Shown here: positions 9,752 through 18,874 of the stretch, piece by piece | How the letters are laid out: each line of letters starts with the position of its first letter | Numbering within the stretch: the stretch's first letter is position 1 | NCBI RefSeq assembly: GCF_000422985.1 | Contig: NZ_AUHC01000010.1 | Coordinates: 62,001 to 126,000 of the forward strand | DNA length: 64,000 bases | DNA from: Erythrobacter cryptus DSM 12079 | Lineage (GTDB): Bacteria > Pseudomonadota > Alphaproteobacteria > Sphingomonadales > Sphingomonadaceae | Direction of reading: 5' to 3' | The notes under the pieces: generated by a model | Database searches by the model: none | Told to the model about the DNA's origin: nothing | The model's input: the letters and a program-made list of their open reading frames with translations, nothing else | Position numbers and translations under genes: made by a program

Positions 9752-12463
9752 GTGAGCGCCGCCCCCCTCGCCCGCCCCCTTTCCCCGCGCGGCCATCGTG
9801 ATGGCGACTTTGCGGTGCGCGCGGTGCTGGGGCCGACCAACACCGGCAAGACCCACCTCGCGATCGAACGCATGTGCGGCCATTCGAGCGGGATGATGGG
9901 CTTTCCCCTGCGCCTGCTGGCGCGCGAGGTCTATGAGCGGGTGCGCGCGCTCAAGGGGGATAACGAGGTCGCGCTCGTCACCGGGGAGGAGCGCATCGTG
10001 CCTTCGCAGGCGCGCTATTTCCTCTGCACCGCCGAGGCCATGCCGCGCAGCCAGGGCGAGGTCGCCTTTGTCGCGCTCGACGAGGCGCAACTCGGCGCCG
10101 ATCCCGAGCGCGGGCACATCTTCACCGATCGCCTGCTCCATGCTCGCGGGCGCGAGGAGACCATGATCCTCGGCGCCGCCAGCCTCGCGCCGATGGTCAA
10201 GGCGCTGATCCCGGGCGCCGAGATCACCAGCCGCCCGCGCTTTTCGACGCTCAGCCACGCTGCCCCGGTCAAGCTCTCGCGCCTGCCGCGGCGCAGCGCG
10301 GTGGTCGCCTTCAGCATCGAGGAGGTCTATGCCCTCGCCGAGGCGCTGCGGCGGCTGCGCGGCGGGGCGGCGGTGGTGATGGGCGCGCTCTCGCCCGAAA
10401 CCCGCAACCGCCAGGTGGAAATGTTCCAGGCGGGCGAGGTCGATGTGATCGTCGCCACCGATGCCATCGGCATGGGACTCAACCTCGATTGCGATCATGT
10501 CGCCTTTGCCGCGCTCACCAAGTTCGACGGGCGGCGGCGGCGGCGGCTGACCGCGGCGGAGATGGCGCAGATCGCCGGGCGCGCCGGGCGCCACCAGCGC
10601 GATGGCAGCTTCGGCACGCTGGCGGGGGCGGGCCGGGCCGGCGGCGCCCCGCTCGCCTTCACCGAGGAGGAGATCCACGCGATCGAGGAACACAGCTTTG
10701 CCCCGCTCACCCAGCTCTATTGGCGGAAGGCCGAGCCTTCGTTCGATTCGCTCGAGCGCCTGATCGCCGATCTCGAGGCCCGGCCCAGCCACCCGGCGCT
10801 CGCCGCGGCCCCCGAGGCGATCGATCTTGCGGTGTTGAGGCGCCTGGCGCAGGAGCGCCTCGCCGAGGAGGTGCGCGGGCCCGCGGCGGTGCGGCGCCTG
10901 TGGGAGGCCGCCTCGCTGCCCGATTTCCGCGGGCTCGGGGTTGAGGCCCATGCCCGCTTCGTCGCCCGGCTGTGGGCCGATCTCAAGGACGGCCACCTCG
11001 GCGCCGATTATGTCGCCGCGCGCATCGCCGAGCTTGACCGGATCGAGGGCGATATCGACACGCTCCAGGGGCGCATCGCCGCGATTCGCAGCTGGGCCTA
11101 TGTCTGCCAGCGGCCCGATTGGGTGCTGGCGCGCGAGGAGATGGCGGCGCGGGCGCGCGCGGTCGAGGCGCGGCTGTCCGATGCGCTGCACGGGCGGCTG
11201 ACCGAGAGATTCGTCAACCGGAGGACAAGGATCCTGATGAAGTCGCTGGGAGAGGAAGCATCGGCGCTGCCGGTCGCGCTCGAGGCCGATGGGCACGTGA
11301 CGGTGGAGGGCGAGAGCATCGGGCGGCTCGAGGGCTTCCGCTTCCACGTCGATCCCGCCGCCGGGGCGAGCGATCGGCGCATGCTGCTCGCCGCGGGGGA
11401 AAAGGCGCTGCCGGCGCTGCTCGCGCGGCGCGCTGATTGGCTGCTCAGCGAAGGGCTTGGCGCGCTCGAGATCGCGGCGGGCGAAATCCGCTGGCAAGGC
11501 CGGGCGCTGGCGATGATCACCTTTCCCGGCCAGCCCGGTTCGGGCCAGTTCGGCACCCCGCGCCTGACGCTGACCCGCGAGGTGGCGCTGCTGCCCGAGC
11601 CCGCGCGGGCGCGGCTCGCCGCCGGGCTTGCCGCCTGGCTCGAGACCGAGTTGGCTCCGCTCGAACCGCTCAGGCGCCTCGCCGAGGCGGCGCGCGATCC
11701 GGCGGCAGGCTCGCAGGCGCGCGCGCTCGTCATCACCCTGATCGAGGCGCGGGGGGTGATCAGCCGGGCCGAGGCGGGGCTTGAGCACCTGCCCAAGGAG
11801 CTGCGCCCCTATCTGCGCCGGCTCGGCATCACCTTCGGCGCGCTCGATATCTTCGCCGCGCCCCTCATCAAGCCCGCGCCGCGGCGGCTGCTCCACGCGC
11901 TCGGGCTCGATCCGCGCCCGCTCGAACCGGCGATGCTGCCGGTGCTGGGGCCGGAGCGCTGGCCCGGGGGGCGCCTGCCAGCGGGCTATCGCCCGGCGGG
12001 TACCCAGGCGATCCGGGTGGATCTGGCCGAGAAGATCCTGCGCGCCGCCTTTGCCGCCCGCGCCGCCGCGGCCACGGCCCGCCCGGGGGTGCGCCACCCC
12101 GCCTTCCGGCTCGACCTCGCGCTGGCGATCTCGATCGGGCTGGAGGAGGGCAATGCCCGGCGCCTGCTCGGCAGCGCCGGGTTCCGCTGGACGCCGGGCA
12201 GGGCCTTGCCCGAGGGCGCGCATGGCCCGCCCGCGCCCGATCGCTGGCACTGGCGCCCGCGCCGCACCGAGGCCGCGCCGCCGCGCCAGGAGGGCAATGA
12301 GGGCAAGGCGCAAAAGCAGCGCAAGGCCGCCGCGCCCGGGGCCAAGCGCAGCGCGCCGCATCCGCACCAGCCGCCGCGCCGCCCAGCCCGGGGGGCGCGC
12401 GATTCCGGCCCGGCCCGCGCCGGCGGGGCCTTTGCCGGCCTTGCGGACCTGTTCAAGCGATGA
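9752..12463 (+). CDS. SUV3-like DExH RNA helicase
   Basis: About 903 residues. GPTNTGKTH near residue 27 is the Walker A loop in the form typical of SUV3-type helicases, LDEAQLGAD near 108 is the DExH-type motif II and QIAGRAGRHQ near 272 is motif VI. The C-terminal 100 residues are rich in Arg, Pro and Lys and probably disordered. The mitochondrial relative works with RNA degradation enzymes; a similar role here is inference. The start is uncertain: the GTG at 9752 begins just before the conserved domain, but a GTG at 9653 is also in frame. The stop overlaps the next gene by ATGA. Helicase, S4 protein, ferredoxin and CarD form a group found in many alphaproteobacteria. Confidence 0.85.
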   Translation: MSAAPLARPLSPRGHRDGDFAVRAVLGPTNTGKTHLAIERMCGHSSGMMGFPLRLLAREVYERVRALKGDNEVALVTGEERIVPSQARYFLCTAEAMPRSQGEVAFVALDEAQLGADPERGHIFTDRLLHARGREETMILGAASLAPMVKALIPGAEITSRPRFSTLSHAAPVKLSRLPRRSAVVAFSIEEVYALAEALRRLRGGAAVVMGALSPETRNRQVEMFQAGEVDVIVATDAIGMGLNLDCDHVAFAALTKFDGRRRRRLTAAEMAQIAGRAGRHQRDGSFGTLAGAGRAGGAPLAFTEEEIHAIEEHSFAPLTQLYWRKAEPSFDSLERLIADLEARPSHPALAAAPEAIDLAVLRRLAQERLAEEVRGPAAVRRLWEAASLPDFRGLGVEAHARFVARLWADLKDGHLGADYVAARIAELDRIEGDIDTLQGRIAAIRSWAYVCQRPDWVLAREEMAARARAVEARLSDALHGRLTERFVNRRTRILMKSLGEEASALPVALEADGHVTVEGESIGRLEGFRFHVDPAAGASDRRMLLAAGEKALPALLARRADWLLSEGLGALEIAAGEIRWQGRALAMITFPGQPGSGQFGTPRLTLTREVALLPEPARARLAAGLAAWLETELAPLEPLRRLAEAARDPAAGSQARALVITLIEARGVISRAEAGLEHLPKELRPYLRRLGITFGALDIFAAPLIKPAPRRLLHALGLDPRPLEPAMLPVLGPERWPGGRLPAGYRPAGTQAIRVDLAEKILRAAFAARAAAATARPGVRHPAFRLDLALAISIGLEEGNARRLLGSAGFRWTPGRALPEGAHGPPAPDRWHWRPRRTEAAPPRQEGNEGKAQKQRKAAAPGAKRSAPHPHQPPRRPARGARDSGPARAGGAFAGLADLFKR

Positions 12464-12804
12464 GCGCGCCGCAGGCGATCCGCATCGACCGGCTGCTCGT
12501 CTATCTGCGCTTTGCCCGCACCCGCTCGGCCGCTTCGGCGCTGATCGCCGCCCATGCCCTGCGGCGCAACCGCGTGCCGGTGCGGCGCGGGAGCGAACCG
12601 GCGCGGGTGGGCGACGTGCTCACCCTCGCGCTCGGCGGGCGGGTGCGGGTGATCGAGCTTATCGCCCTGCCTGCGCGGCGCGGCTCGGCGGCCGAGGCGC
12701 TTGCCCATTATCGTGAGGTTGACGGCGCCGGGCTTGACCCTACATCGCAAATGCCCATAGCAGCAGCGCCGCCTGCGCCGGGCCAGCCCTGCAAGGATCC
12801 TTGA
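12460..12804 (+). CDS. S4-domain RNA-binding protein (Hsp15-like)
   Basis: A 114-residue protein with an S4 RNA-binding fold over residues about 7-65: [19 protein letters not shown] then a [16 protein letters not shown] turn. Hsp15-type members bind ribosomal or stem-loop RNA. The ATG overlaps the helicase stop by four bases, implying coupled translation and perhaps joint action on structured RNA. The last 30 residues are Ala/Pro-rich and not conserved-looking. Confidence 0.85.
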   Translation: MSAPQAIRIDRLLVYLRFARTRSAASALIAAHALRRNRVPVRRGSEPARVGDVLTLALGGRVRVIELIALPARRGSAAEALAHYREVDGAGLDPTSQMPIAAAPPAPGQPCKDP

Positions 12805-12827
12805 AGACCTCTCGTGAAAGAGCCGCA

Positions 12828-13166
12828 ATGACTTACGTCGTCACCGAAGACTGCATCAAGTGCAAGTACACCGACTGCGTGGAAGTGTGCCCGGTCGATT
12901 GCTTCTACGAAGGCGAGAACATGCTGGTGATCAACCCCAGCGAATGCATCGATTGCGGGGTGTGCGAGCCGGAATGCCCGGCCGAGGCGATTCTGCCCGA
13001 CACCGAGGACGGTCTTGAGAAGTGGCTCGAGCTCAACACCAAATATTCGGCGATCTGGCCCAACATCACCAGCCAGAAGGCCCCGCCCCCCGATGCCGAT
13101 CAGCACAAGGGCGAGAAGGGCAAGTTCGAGAAATATTTCAGCCCCGAGCCGGGCGAGGGCGATTGA
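12828..13166 (+). CDS. fdxA: Seven-iron ferredoxin (3Fe-4S / 4Fe-4S)
   Basis: A 112-residue soluble electron carrier. The cysteines are C9, C12, C17, C21, C25, C40, C43, C46 and C50, the same spacing as Azotobacter ferredoxin I, which binds one 3Fe-4S and one 4Fe-4S cluster. The acidic and lysine-rich C-terminal tail is usual for the alphaproteobacterial FdxA group. I chose the ATG at 12828, preceded by AAAGAG. It lies 23 bases after the S4 gene and probably belongs to the same transcript. Confidence 0.93.
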   Translation: MTYVVTEDCIKCKYTDCVEVCPVDCFYEGENMLVINPSECIDCGVCEPECPAEAILPDTEDGLEKWLELNTKYSAIWPNITSQKAPPPDADQHKGEKGKFEKYFSPEPGEGD

Positions 13167-13244
13167 GGCGCCCGCGCGCCTGCAGGTCTGCGAGGCTTTG
13201 CAGGCACGCGCAATCTGCGACTCGCAATTTTGTTGCAAACCTGC

Positions 13245-13250
13245 TATAAG
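13245..13250 (+). promoter_or_regulatory. Candidate -10 element ahead of carD
   Basis: TATAAG lies in the only AT-rich part of the 266-base gap between fdxA and carD. The -35 is not clear: TCGCAA sits 17 bases upstream and is a poor match. A separate promoter would uncouple carD from the helicase operon. A transcript leader of roughly 175 bases would result. Confidence 0.35.
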
Positions 13251-13432
13251 CTTTCTTGACCCCGCCGGTCCTTGCAGCCCGGCGCAGGCGAGCGAACCAG
13301 AAAGGCCCGACACCAGCAGCCCCCAACCGGATGATCACGCAACCGGCGCCAAGCCTCTGCCAGCCAGGGTCGCGCCGAAGGCCGGGTTGTCCGCTCTCAT
13401 CCTGCCGGTGAGGCCCAGAGAAAGGAAAGTGC

Positions 13433-13966
13433 ATGGCAAGCACCGCAACCGCATTCTCCGTCGGCGATTACGTGGTTTATCCCAAGCACGGCGTGGGCCG
13501 TGTGGTCGAGCTGCAGAGCGAGGAAATCGCCGGGATGCAGCTTGAGCTTTACGTGCTGCGCTTCGAGAAGGAGCGCATGACCTTGCGGGTGCCGGTGAGC
13601 AAGGTCGAGGCGATCGGAATGCGCAAGCTGTCTTCCGACAAGACCTTGAAGCAGGCGATGGAGACGCTCAAGGGCAAGCCCAAGATCAAGCGCACCATGT
13701 GGTCGCGCCGGGCGCAGGAATACGAGGCCAAGATCAATTCGGGCGATCTCGTCTCGATCGCCGAGGTGACCCGCGACCTGTTCCGCCCCGAGGATCAGCC
13801 CGAGCAGTCCTATTCCGAACGCCAGATCTTCGAGGCCGCCTCGAGCCGCCTCGCGCGCGAGCTGGCGGCGATGGAAGACACCGACGAGGCCACCGCGCTC
13901 GAGAAGATCCTCCAGGTGCTGCGCGAACACGCCCCGAAATATTACGAGGGCACGCAGGAGGCCTGA
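13433..13966 (+). CDS. carD: CarD/CdnL-type RNA polymerase-binding regulator
   Basis: A 177-residue transcription factor. Residues about 8-65 (FSVGDYVVYPKHGVGRVVEL) form the Tudor-like domain that contacts the RNA polymerase beta subunit; the helical C-terminal half binds promoter DNA and stabilises the open complex at rRNA and housekeeping promoters (family knowledge). The ATG follows GGAAAG. A strong intrinsic terminator follows 40 bases after the stop. Confidence 0.93.
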   Translation: MASTATAFSVGDYVVYPKHGVGRVVELQSEEIAGMQLELYVLRFEKERMTLRVPVSKVEAIGMRKLSSDKTLKQAMETLKGKPKIKRTMWSRRAQEYEAKINSGDLVSIAEVTRDLFRPEDQPEQSYSERQIFEAASSRLARELAAMEDTDEATALEKILQVLREHAPKYYEGTQEA

Positions 13967-14005
13967 GGCCCCCGCAACCCCAAGACGCATCGGATCACGC
14001 CATCA

Positions 14006-14034
14006 GGGCCGCCTCGCAGCGGGGCGGCCCTTTT
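14006..14034 (+). terminator. Intrinsic terminator after carD
   Basis: GGGCCGCC at 14006-14013 pairs perfectly with GGCGGCCC at 14023-14030 across a nine-base loop and is followed directly by TTTT. It lies 39 bases after the carD stop codon. Confidence 0.85.
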
Positions 14035-14139
14035 GCCGTGCCCGCCGCGCCGGCGATGCATAGGGGCGCCGCGCGGGCCTTGTGCGCCGGCGGCAGGTGT
14101 CTTATCTCGGCAATACGCCAACCTCCGGGAGAGCCCTTC

Positions 14140-14946
14140 ATGCCCCGCTTCACCCCCCGCCCGCGCCCGCTGCGCCCTGCCCTTGCCGCGCTCGGCGCGC
14201 TCGCCCTGCCGCTGGCACTGGCGGCTTGCGAGGGCGCCGATGTCGAGATCAACGGGCAGAAGGGCGTGCCGCTTTCCGAGATCGAACTGGCCGGCCCGCC
14301 CCCGGGCGAGGTGGTGCTGGCCTCGGGCGACATGGTGGTGATCAGCCCGGGCGAGCGCCTCGCGATCTCGGTTGAGGGGGCGGGCACCGAGGGGCTGCGC
14401 TTCGTGCGCGATGACAAGGTGATCGGGATTTCCCGCGCGGAGGGCTGGAACGAGGGCGGCAAGGCCACGATCCGCATCACCATGCCCCCGCCGCGCACGC
14501 TGGTGGTGGCCGGCAGCGGCACGATCAAGACCGCGACGCTGGCGCCGAGCGCCGAGGTCTCGATCGGCGGCAGCGGGATGATCGAATTCGGCACCGTCGC
14601 GGCGGACAAGCTCGGCATCAATATCGGCGGGGCGGGCACGGTGCGCGGCGCGGGCAGCGCGCGGCGGCTCGAGATCAATATCGGCGGCAGCGGCGATGTC
14701 GAACTGGCCGGGCTCAAGGCCGACAGCGCCGAGGTGACGATCGGCGGCAGCGGCGATGTTGCCTTTGCCTCGGACGGCAAGGTCGAGGCCAACATCGCCG
14801 GCTCGGGCGATGTCAAGGTGACGGGCGCGGCCCAGTGCACGGCCGAAACCTTCGGCTCGGGCACGCTCACCTGCACCGGCGCGCTCGGCGGCGCGGCGCC
14901 GGCCCCGGCGGCGCTGCCCGCCCCGGCGCCCAAGGCGGGCCAATAG
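14140..14946 (+). CDS. Head GIN domain lipoprotein (DUF2807)
   Basis: A 268-residue secreted lipoprotein: signal peptide over residues 1-29 with an LALAAC lipobox. Residues about 105-250 are built from repeating beta-strand units with the recurring pattern NIGGSGDV/TIGGSGDV, as in the head GIN (DUF2807) fold, which forms a right-handed parallel beta-sheet stack. The function of the family is unknown; adhesion to envelope material is a guess. The C-terminus is an Ala/Pro linker. The ATG follows GGGAGA, and the carD terminator lies upstream, so it has its own promoter. Confidence 0.82.
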   Translation: MPRFTPRPRPLRPALAALGALALPLALAACEGADVEINGQKGVPLSEIELAGPPPGEVVLASGDMVVISPGERLAISVEGAGTEGLRFVRDDKVIGISRAEGWNEGGKATIRITMPPPRTLVVAGSGTIKTATLAPSAEVSIGGSGMIEFGTVAADKLGINIGGAGTVRGAGSARRLEINIGGSGDVELAGLKADSAEVTIGGSGDVAFASDGKVEANIAGSGDVKVTGAAQCTAETFGSGTLTCTGALGGAAPAPAALPAPAPKAGQ

Positions 14947-14985
14947 CGATTGCCAGGCGCGCCGGGGCGCGGCAGGATGGCGGCG

Positions 14986-15318
14986 ATGCGCCCCTGCCGG
15001 ATCGTTCTTGCCGCGCTTGCCGCCATGCTGCTCTCGGGCTGCCTTGCCCGCGCCGCGGTCGATGTGGTGAGCCTGCCGGTCAAGGTGGCAAGCCGCGGGG
15101 TCGATCTTGCCACCGAGAGCCAAGCGGAAGCCGACGAGAAGCGCGGGCGGGAAATCCGCAAGCGCGAGGAACGCCTCGGCGCGCTCGAGCGCGGTTACGC
15201 GCGGGCGATGGAGCGCTGCGGCGATGGCGATGATGCCGCCTGCGACAAGGCCCAGGCGATCCGCGCCGAGATGAAGGCGCTGAGCGCTGGGGTGCCGCTC
15301 GAACCGGACGCAGACTAG
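14986..15318 (+). CDS. Small lipoprotein with charged helix
   Basis: About 110 residues. A signal peptide ends in MLLSGC, a clear lipobox, so the mature protein is lipid-anchored. The mature part is a long highly charged helix (EADEKRGREIRKREERL), probably coiled coil, with CGDGDDAACDK near residue 80 that could form a disulfide. I chose the ATG at 14986 because GCAGG lies nine bases before it; an ATG at 14977 is in frame. I do not recognise a named family. The TAG stop shares CTAG with the convergent tsaC gene. Confidence 0.65.
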   Translation: MRPCRIVLAALAAMLLSGCLARAAVDVVSLPVKVASRGVDLATESQAEADEKRGREIRKREERLGALERGYARAMERCGDGDDAACDKAQAIRAEMKALSAGVPLEPDAD

Positions 15319-16241
15319 GCCGCGGCGCGGCGCAGCCGATCATTGATTGCCCGGCCCAGCCCCACATCGGGCACCGGGGCCACGGCGATGCGCGGCTGCG
15401 GGGCCAGCGCGGCGGCATGAAGGCAGGCATAGAGCCGCGCGGCGGCCTCGGTGAGATCGCCGCGGGCCGAAAGCGTCACCGCGCCCGCCACCGGGCCGAA
15501 GCCGATCAGGAACTCGTCTGCTTCGGCGCTCCGCGCCCCCAGCCGCACCGGCTTTCCCGGGGCATAGTGGCGCTCGAGCTGGCCCGGCGCCTCGATCGGC
15601 GCGCGCGCACCGCTCGCCCGGGCGGCATCGAGCGTGATCGGCCCGGGGCGCAGCTCGGCCAGGCTGCCATCGGCGCGCACCGCGAGGATGGTCGATTCGA
15701 CCCCGCCGGGGCAGGCCCCGCCATCGAGCACGAGGTCGATCCGCCCATCGAGCGAGGCGAGCACATGCTCGGGGCGCGTGGGGCTGATGAAGCCCGAGCG
15801 GTTGGCCGAGGGCGCGGCGAGCGGGAAGGGCACCGCGCCGAGCAGCGCCTGCATCACCGGATGGGCGGGCACGCGCAGCGCCAGCGTGGGAAGGCCGGCG
15901 CTCACCGCCGGGGCAACCTCGGCCCCGTCGCGGCGCGGCAGCACCAGCGTCAGCGGCCCGGGCCAATGGGCCTCGGCCAGCGCGCGCGCCGCGGGGGAGA
16001 AATGCGCAAGGCGCTCGGCCGCGGCGAGATCGCTGAGGTGCAGGATCAGCGGGTTGAACGAGGGCCTGCCCTTGGCGGCATAGATGCGCGCCACCGCCTC
16101 GGCCCGATCGGCCCGCGCAGCAAGGCCATAGACCGTCTCGGTCGGCACCGCCACCAGCCCGCCCAAGTCGAGGATGCGCGCGGCCTCGGCGATCCCCGCT
16201 GCGTCCGCCAGCCGCACCTCTGTAACCTTCTTGCCGCTCAT
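15315..16241 (-). CDS. Threonylcarbamoyl-AMP synthase (Sua5/YrdC type)
   Basis: A 308-residue enzyme that makes threonylcarbamoyl-adenylate from threonine, bicarbonate and ATP for t6A modification of tRNAs reading ANN codons. The YrdC domain covers residues about 10-200 (LVAVPTETVYGLA; KGRPSFNPLILH; PLAAPSANRSG). A C-terminal Sua5 domain (about 230-308) makes it the long Sua5 form rather than the short TsaC form. It is divergent from the acyl-CoA dehydrogenase gene. Confidence 0.93.
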   Translation of the reverse strand: MSGKKVTEVRLADAAGIAEAARILDLGGLVAVPTETVYGLAARADRAEAVARIYAAKGRPSFNPLILHLSDLAAAERLAHFSPAARALAEAHWPGPLTLVLPRRDGAEVAPAVSAGLPTLALRVPAHPVMQALLGAVPFPLAAPSANRSGFISPTRPEHVLASLDGRIDLVLDGGACPGGVESTILAVRADGSLAELRPGPITLDAARASGARAPIEAPGQLERHYAPGKPVRLGARSAEADEFLIGFGPVAGAVTLSARGDLTEAAARLYACLHAAALAPQPRIAVAPVPDVGLGRAINDRLRRAAA

Positions 16242-16314
16242 GCCCCGGCGCTATATGCGAAAGCCCGCCCTGCCAAGGCCGGGCGCAATTTCCCATCTCA
16301 AGGACGCCCCCCAA

Positions 16315-18057
16315 GTGACCGCCTTTGCCCCGCCCACCGCCGACCAATTGCTCGCCATCCGCGTCAATGCCGGGATCGCGGAATTGGCCCAGCACCAACG
16401 CTTCGCCCATGCCGAGCCCGATCTTGTCGAGGCGATCGTCGAGGGCGTGGGCCAGTTTGCTGCCGGAGAGTTCGCCCCGCTCAACCGCATCGGCGATGTC
16501 GAGGGCGCGCGGCTCGAGAACGGCGTGGTGCGCTTGCCTGAAGGCTTTGCCGCGGCCTACCGGGCCTATGTCGAACAGGGCTGGAACGCGATCGCCAGCC
16601 CCACCGCCTTTGGCGGGCAGGGCCTGCCCTTCACCCTTGCCTGCAACGTGCTCGAAAACCTTGGCGCGGCCAACATGGCCTTCACCCTGCTGCCGATGCT
16701 CTCGGTGGGAGCGATCGAGGCGCTCGAACACCATGGCTCGCCCGCGCAGCAGGCGATGTATCTGCCCAACCTCGTCAGCGGCAAGTGGTCGGGGACGATG
16801 AACCTCACCGAGCCGGCCGCGGGCAGCGATGTCGGCGCGCTGCGCACCACCGCCACACCGATCGAGACCGGCCCCCATGCCGGCAAGTATCGCATCACCG
16901 GGCAGAAGATCTACATCACCTGGGGCGAGCATGAGCTGGCCGAGAACATCATCCACCTGGTGCTCGCCCGCCTGCCCGGCGCGCCCGAAGGCTCGCGCGG
17001 CATCTCGCTGTTCGTCGTGCCCAAGTATCACGTCAACGCCGATGGCAGTCTCGGGCCGAAGAACGATCTGCGCTGTGTCAGCCTCGAACACAAGCTCGGC
17101 ATCAACGCCTCGCCCACCTGCGTGATGAGCTATGGCGACAATGGGGAGTGCATCGGCGAGCTGGTGGGCGCGCCCAACCGGGGCCTTGCGGCGATGTTCA
17201 CGATGATGAACAACGCCCGCATCAATGTCGGCAACCAGGGGGTGCAGATCGCCGAGCGCGCCACCCAGCAAGCCGCCGCCTATGCCCGCGACCGGGTGCA
17301 ATCGGCCCGCGCCGGATCGCCCGACAAGACCCCGGTGGCGATCATCGAACACCCCGATGTGCGCCGCATGATCCTCAGGATGAAGGCGCTCACCGAGGGG
17401 GTGCGCGCACTGCTCTACTATTGCGCCGGGCAGGTCGATCGCGGCCATCTGGGCGACGAGGCCGCCCGCGCGCGGGCCGAGATCCTCGTGCCGCTGCTCA
17501 AGGCCTGGGGCACCGATGTCGGGGTCGAGGTGGCAAGCCTCGGCATCCAGGTGCATGGCGGGATGGGCTATGTCGAGGAGACCGGCGCCGCCCAGCACTG
17601 GCGCGATGCGCGCATCGCCCCGATCTATGAAGGCACCAACGGCATTCAGGCGGCCGATCTCGTCACCCGCAAGCTCGCTCTCGAGGGCGGCGCGGCGATC
17701 CGCGCGCTGTTCGAGACCATCGCGCGCGAGGCCGCAGGCGCGCCGGCGCTCGCCGCGCTCGCCCGCGATTGCGGCGCGGTGGCGCGCTGGATGCAGGACG
17801 AGGCCAGCCTCGATGATCGCCTGGCCGGCAGCGTGCCCTTCTGCACCATGGCCGCGGTGTGCGTGGCGGGCTGGCAATTGCTGCGCCAGGCCGAGGCGGT
17901 GGCCGCCGGGGCGGCGCCGGCGCTCGCGGCGACCAAGCCGGTGACCGCGCGCTTCTTCCTCGAACGGATCGTGCCCGAGGCCGCAGGGCTTAGCGCCGGG
18001 GCCACCGCCGGGGCCGCCTTGCTCTATGCCCTGCCCAGCGCGGCGCTGGTCGGCTGA
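16315..18057 (+). CDS. Acyl-CoA dehydrogenase, long form
   Basis: A 580-residue flavoenzyme that introduces a double bond into acyl-CoA thioesters. Residues about 155-180 contain the FAD-contact motif MNLTEPAAGSDVG, and the catalytic base is E439 in IYEGTNGIQ. An extra C-terminal acyl-CoA dehydrogenase domain (about 465-580) is shared with the DmdC-like group; true specificity is unknown. The GTG at 16315 follows AAGGA with ten bases between; the ATG at 16255 would add 20 unlikely residues. The next gene starts two bases after the stop. Confidence 0.9.
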   Translation: MTAFAPPTADQLLAIRVNAGIAELAQHQRFAHAEPDLVEAIVEGVGQFAAGEFAPLNRIGDVEGARLENGVVRLPEGFAAAYRAYVEQGWNAIASPTAFGGQGLPFTLACNVLENLGAANMAFTLLPMLSVGAIEALEHHGSPAQQAMYLPNLVSGKWSGTMNLTEPAAGSDVGALRTTATPIETGPHAGKYRITGQKIYITWGEHELAENIIHLVLARLPGAPEGSRGISLFVVPKYHVNADGSLGPKNDLRCVSLEHKLGINASPTCVMSYGDNGECIGELVGAPNRGLAAMFTMMNNARINVGNQGVQIAERATQQAAAYARDRVQSARAGSPDKTPVAIIEHPDVRRMILRMKALTEGVRALLYYCAGQVDRGHLGDEAARARAEILVPLLKAWGTDVGVEVASLGIQVHGGMGYVEETGAAQHWRDARIAPIYEGTNGIQAADLVTRKLALEGGAAIRALFETIAREAAGAPALAALARDCGAVARWMQDEASLDDRLAGSVPFCTMAAVCVAGWQLLRQAEAVAAGAAPALAATKPVTARFFLERIVPEAAGLSAGATAGAALLYALPSAALVG

Positions 18058-18058
18058 G

Positions 18059-18874
18059 ATGAACGACGACGCGCTCGCGCGGATCGCCGCGGCGCTCGAG
18101 CGGATCGCCCCGCCGCCACCCGCGCCGGTCGATTGGCGCGCCGCCCCGGCCTATTGGTGGGATGGCACGGGCGCGCGCGCGGTGCCGGTGCTCGACGCCC
18201 TGCCGCTCGCGCGGCTGCTTGGGATCGAGGCGCAGAAAGTTGCGCTGCGCGACTTGTGCCAGCGCCTCGCCACCGGCGCGGCGGCGCATGACGTGCTGCT
18301 GTGGGGCGCGCGCGGCATGGGCAAATCGGCGCTGGTGCGCGCCTGCGTGGCCGATGTTCAGGCCGCGCACCCGGGCAAGCTGGCGCTGGTGCAGCTCGCC
18401 CCCGGCGCGCTGGCAAGCTTCCCCGCGCTGATTGCCGAACTCGCCGCCCAGCCCCGCGCCTTCCTGCTGTTCATCGACGATCTCGGCTTTGGCGCGGATG
18501 CGCGGGCCGAAATGCTGGCGCTGCGCAGCCTGCTCGAAGGCGGGGTGATGCCGCGCCCGGCCCATGTGCGCGTGGCGGTGACCGCCAACCGCCGCGGCAT
18601 CATCGCCCGCGAGGATTGGAGCGCGGCGATGCACGAGCGCGACGAGCGCGACGATGCCTTGGCGCTCGCCGATCGCTTTGGCCTGACGCTCGGCTTCCAC
18701 CCGGCCGACAAGGACACCTATCTGGCCATCGTCGCCGCCTATGCCGAACCGGCAGGCCTTGCCTTCGCTGCCGAGGAGGCCATGGCCTTCGCGCGTGCGC
18801 GCGGCAACCTTTCGGGCCGCACCGCGCTGCAATTCGTCACCGAACTCGCCGGGCGGGCTGGCCGCGCGCTCTAG
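18059..18874 (+). CDS. DUF815-type AAA ATPase
   Basis: A 271-residue ATPase. GARGMGKSA (residues 83-91) is the Walker A loop and LLFIDDLGF near 140 is Walker B; the VTANRRGI segment matches sensor 1. This arrangement matches the DUF815 family, whose cellular role is unknown. It is translationally linked to the acyl-CoA dehydrogenase. Its stop shares CTAG with the convergent sugar-dehydrogenase gene. Confidence 0.85.
   Translation: MNDDALARIAAALERIAPPPPAPVDWRAAPAYWWDGTGARAVPVLDALPLARLLGIEAQKVALRDLCQRLATGAAAHDVLLWGARGMGKSALVRACVADVQAAHPGKLALVQLAPGALASFPALIAELAAQPRAFLLFIDDLGFGADARAEMLALRSLLEGGVMPRPAHVRVAVTANRRGIIAREDWSAAMHERDERDDALALADRFGLTLGFHPADKDTYLAIVAAYAEPAGLAFAAEEAMAFARARGNLSGRTALQFVTELAGRAGRAL

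Noticed and set aside
15340-17877. Long minus-strand frame antisense to the acyl-CoA dehydrogenase and in another frame of tsaC
   Set aside because: Composition and lack of motifs mark it as a shadow of the two real genes.
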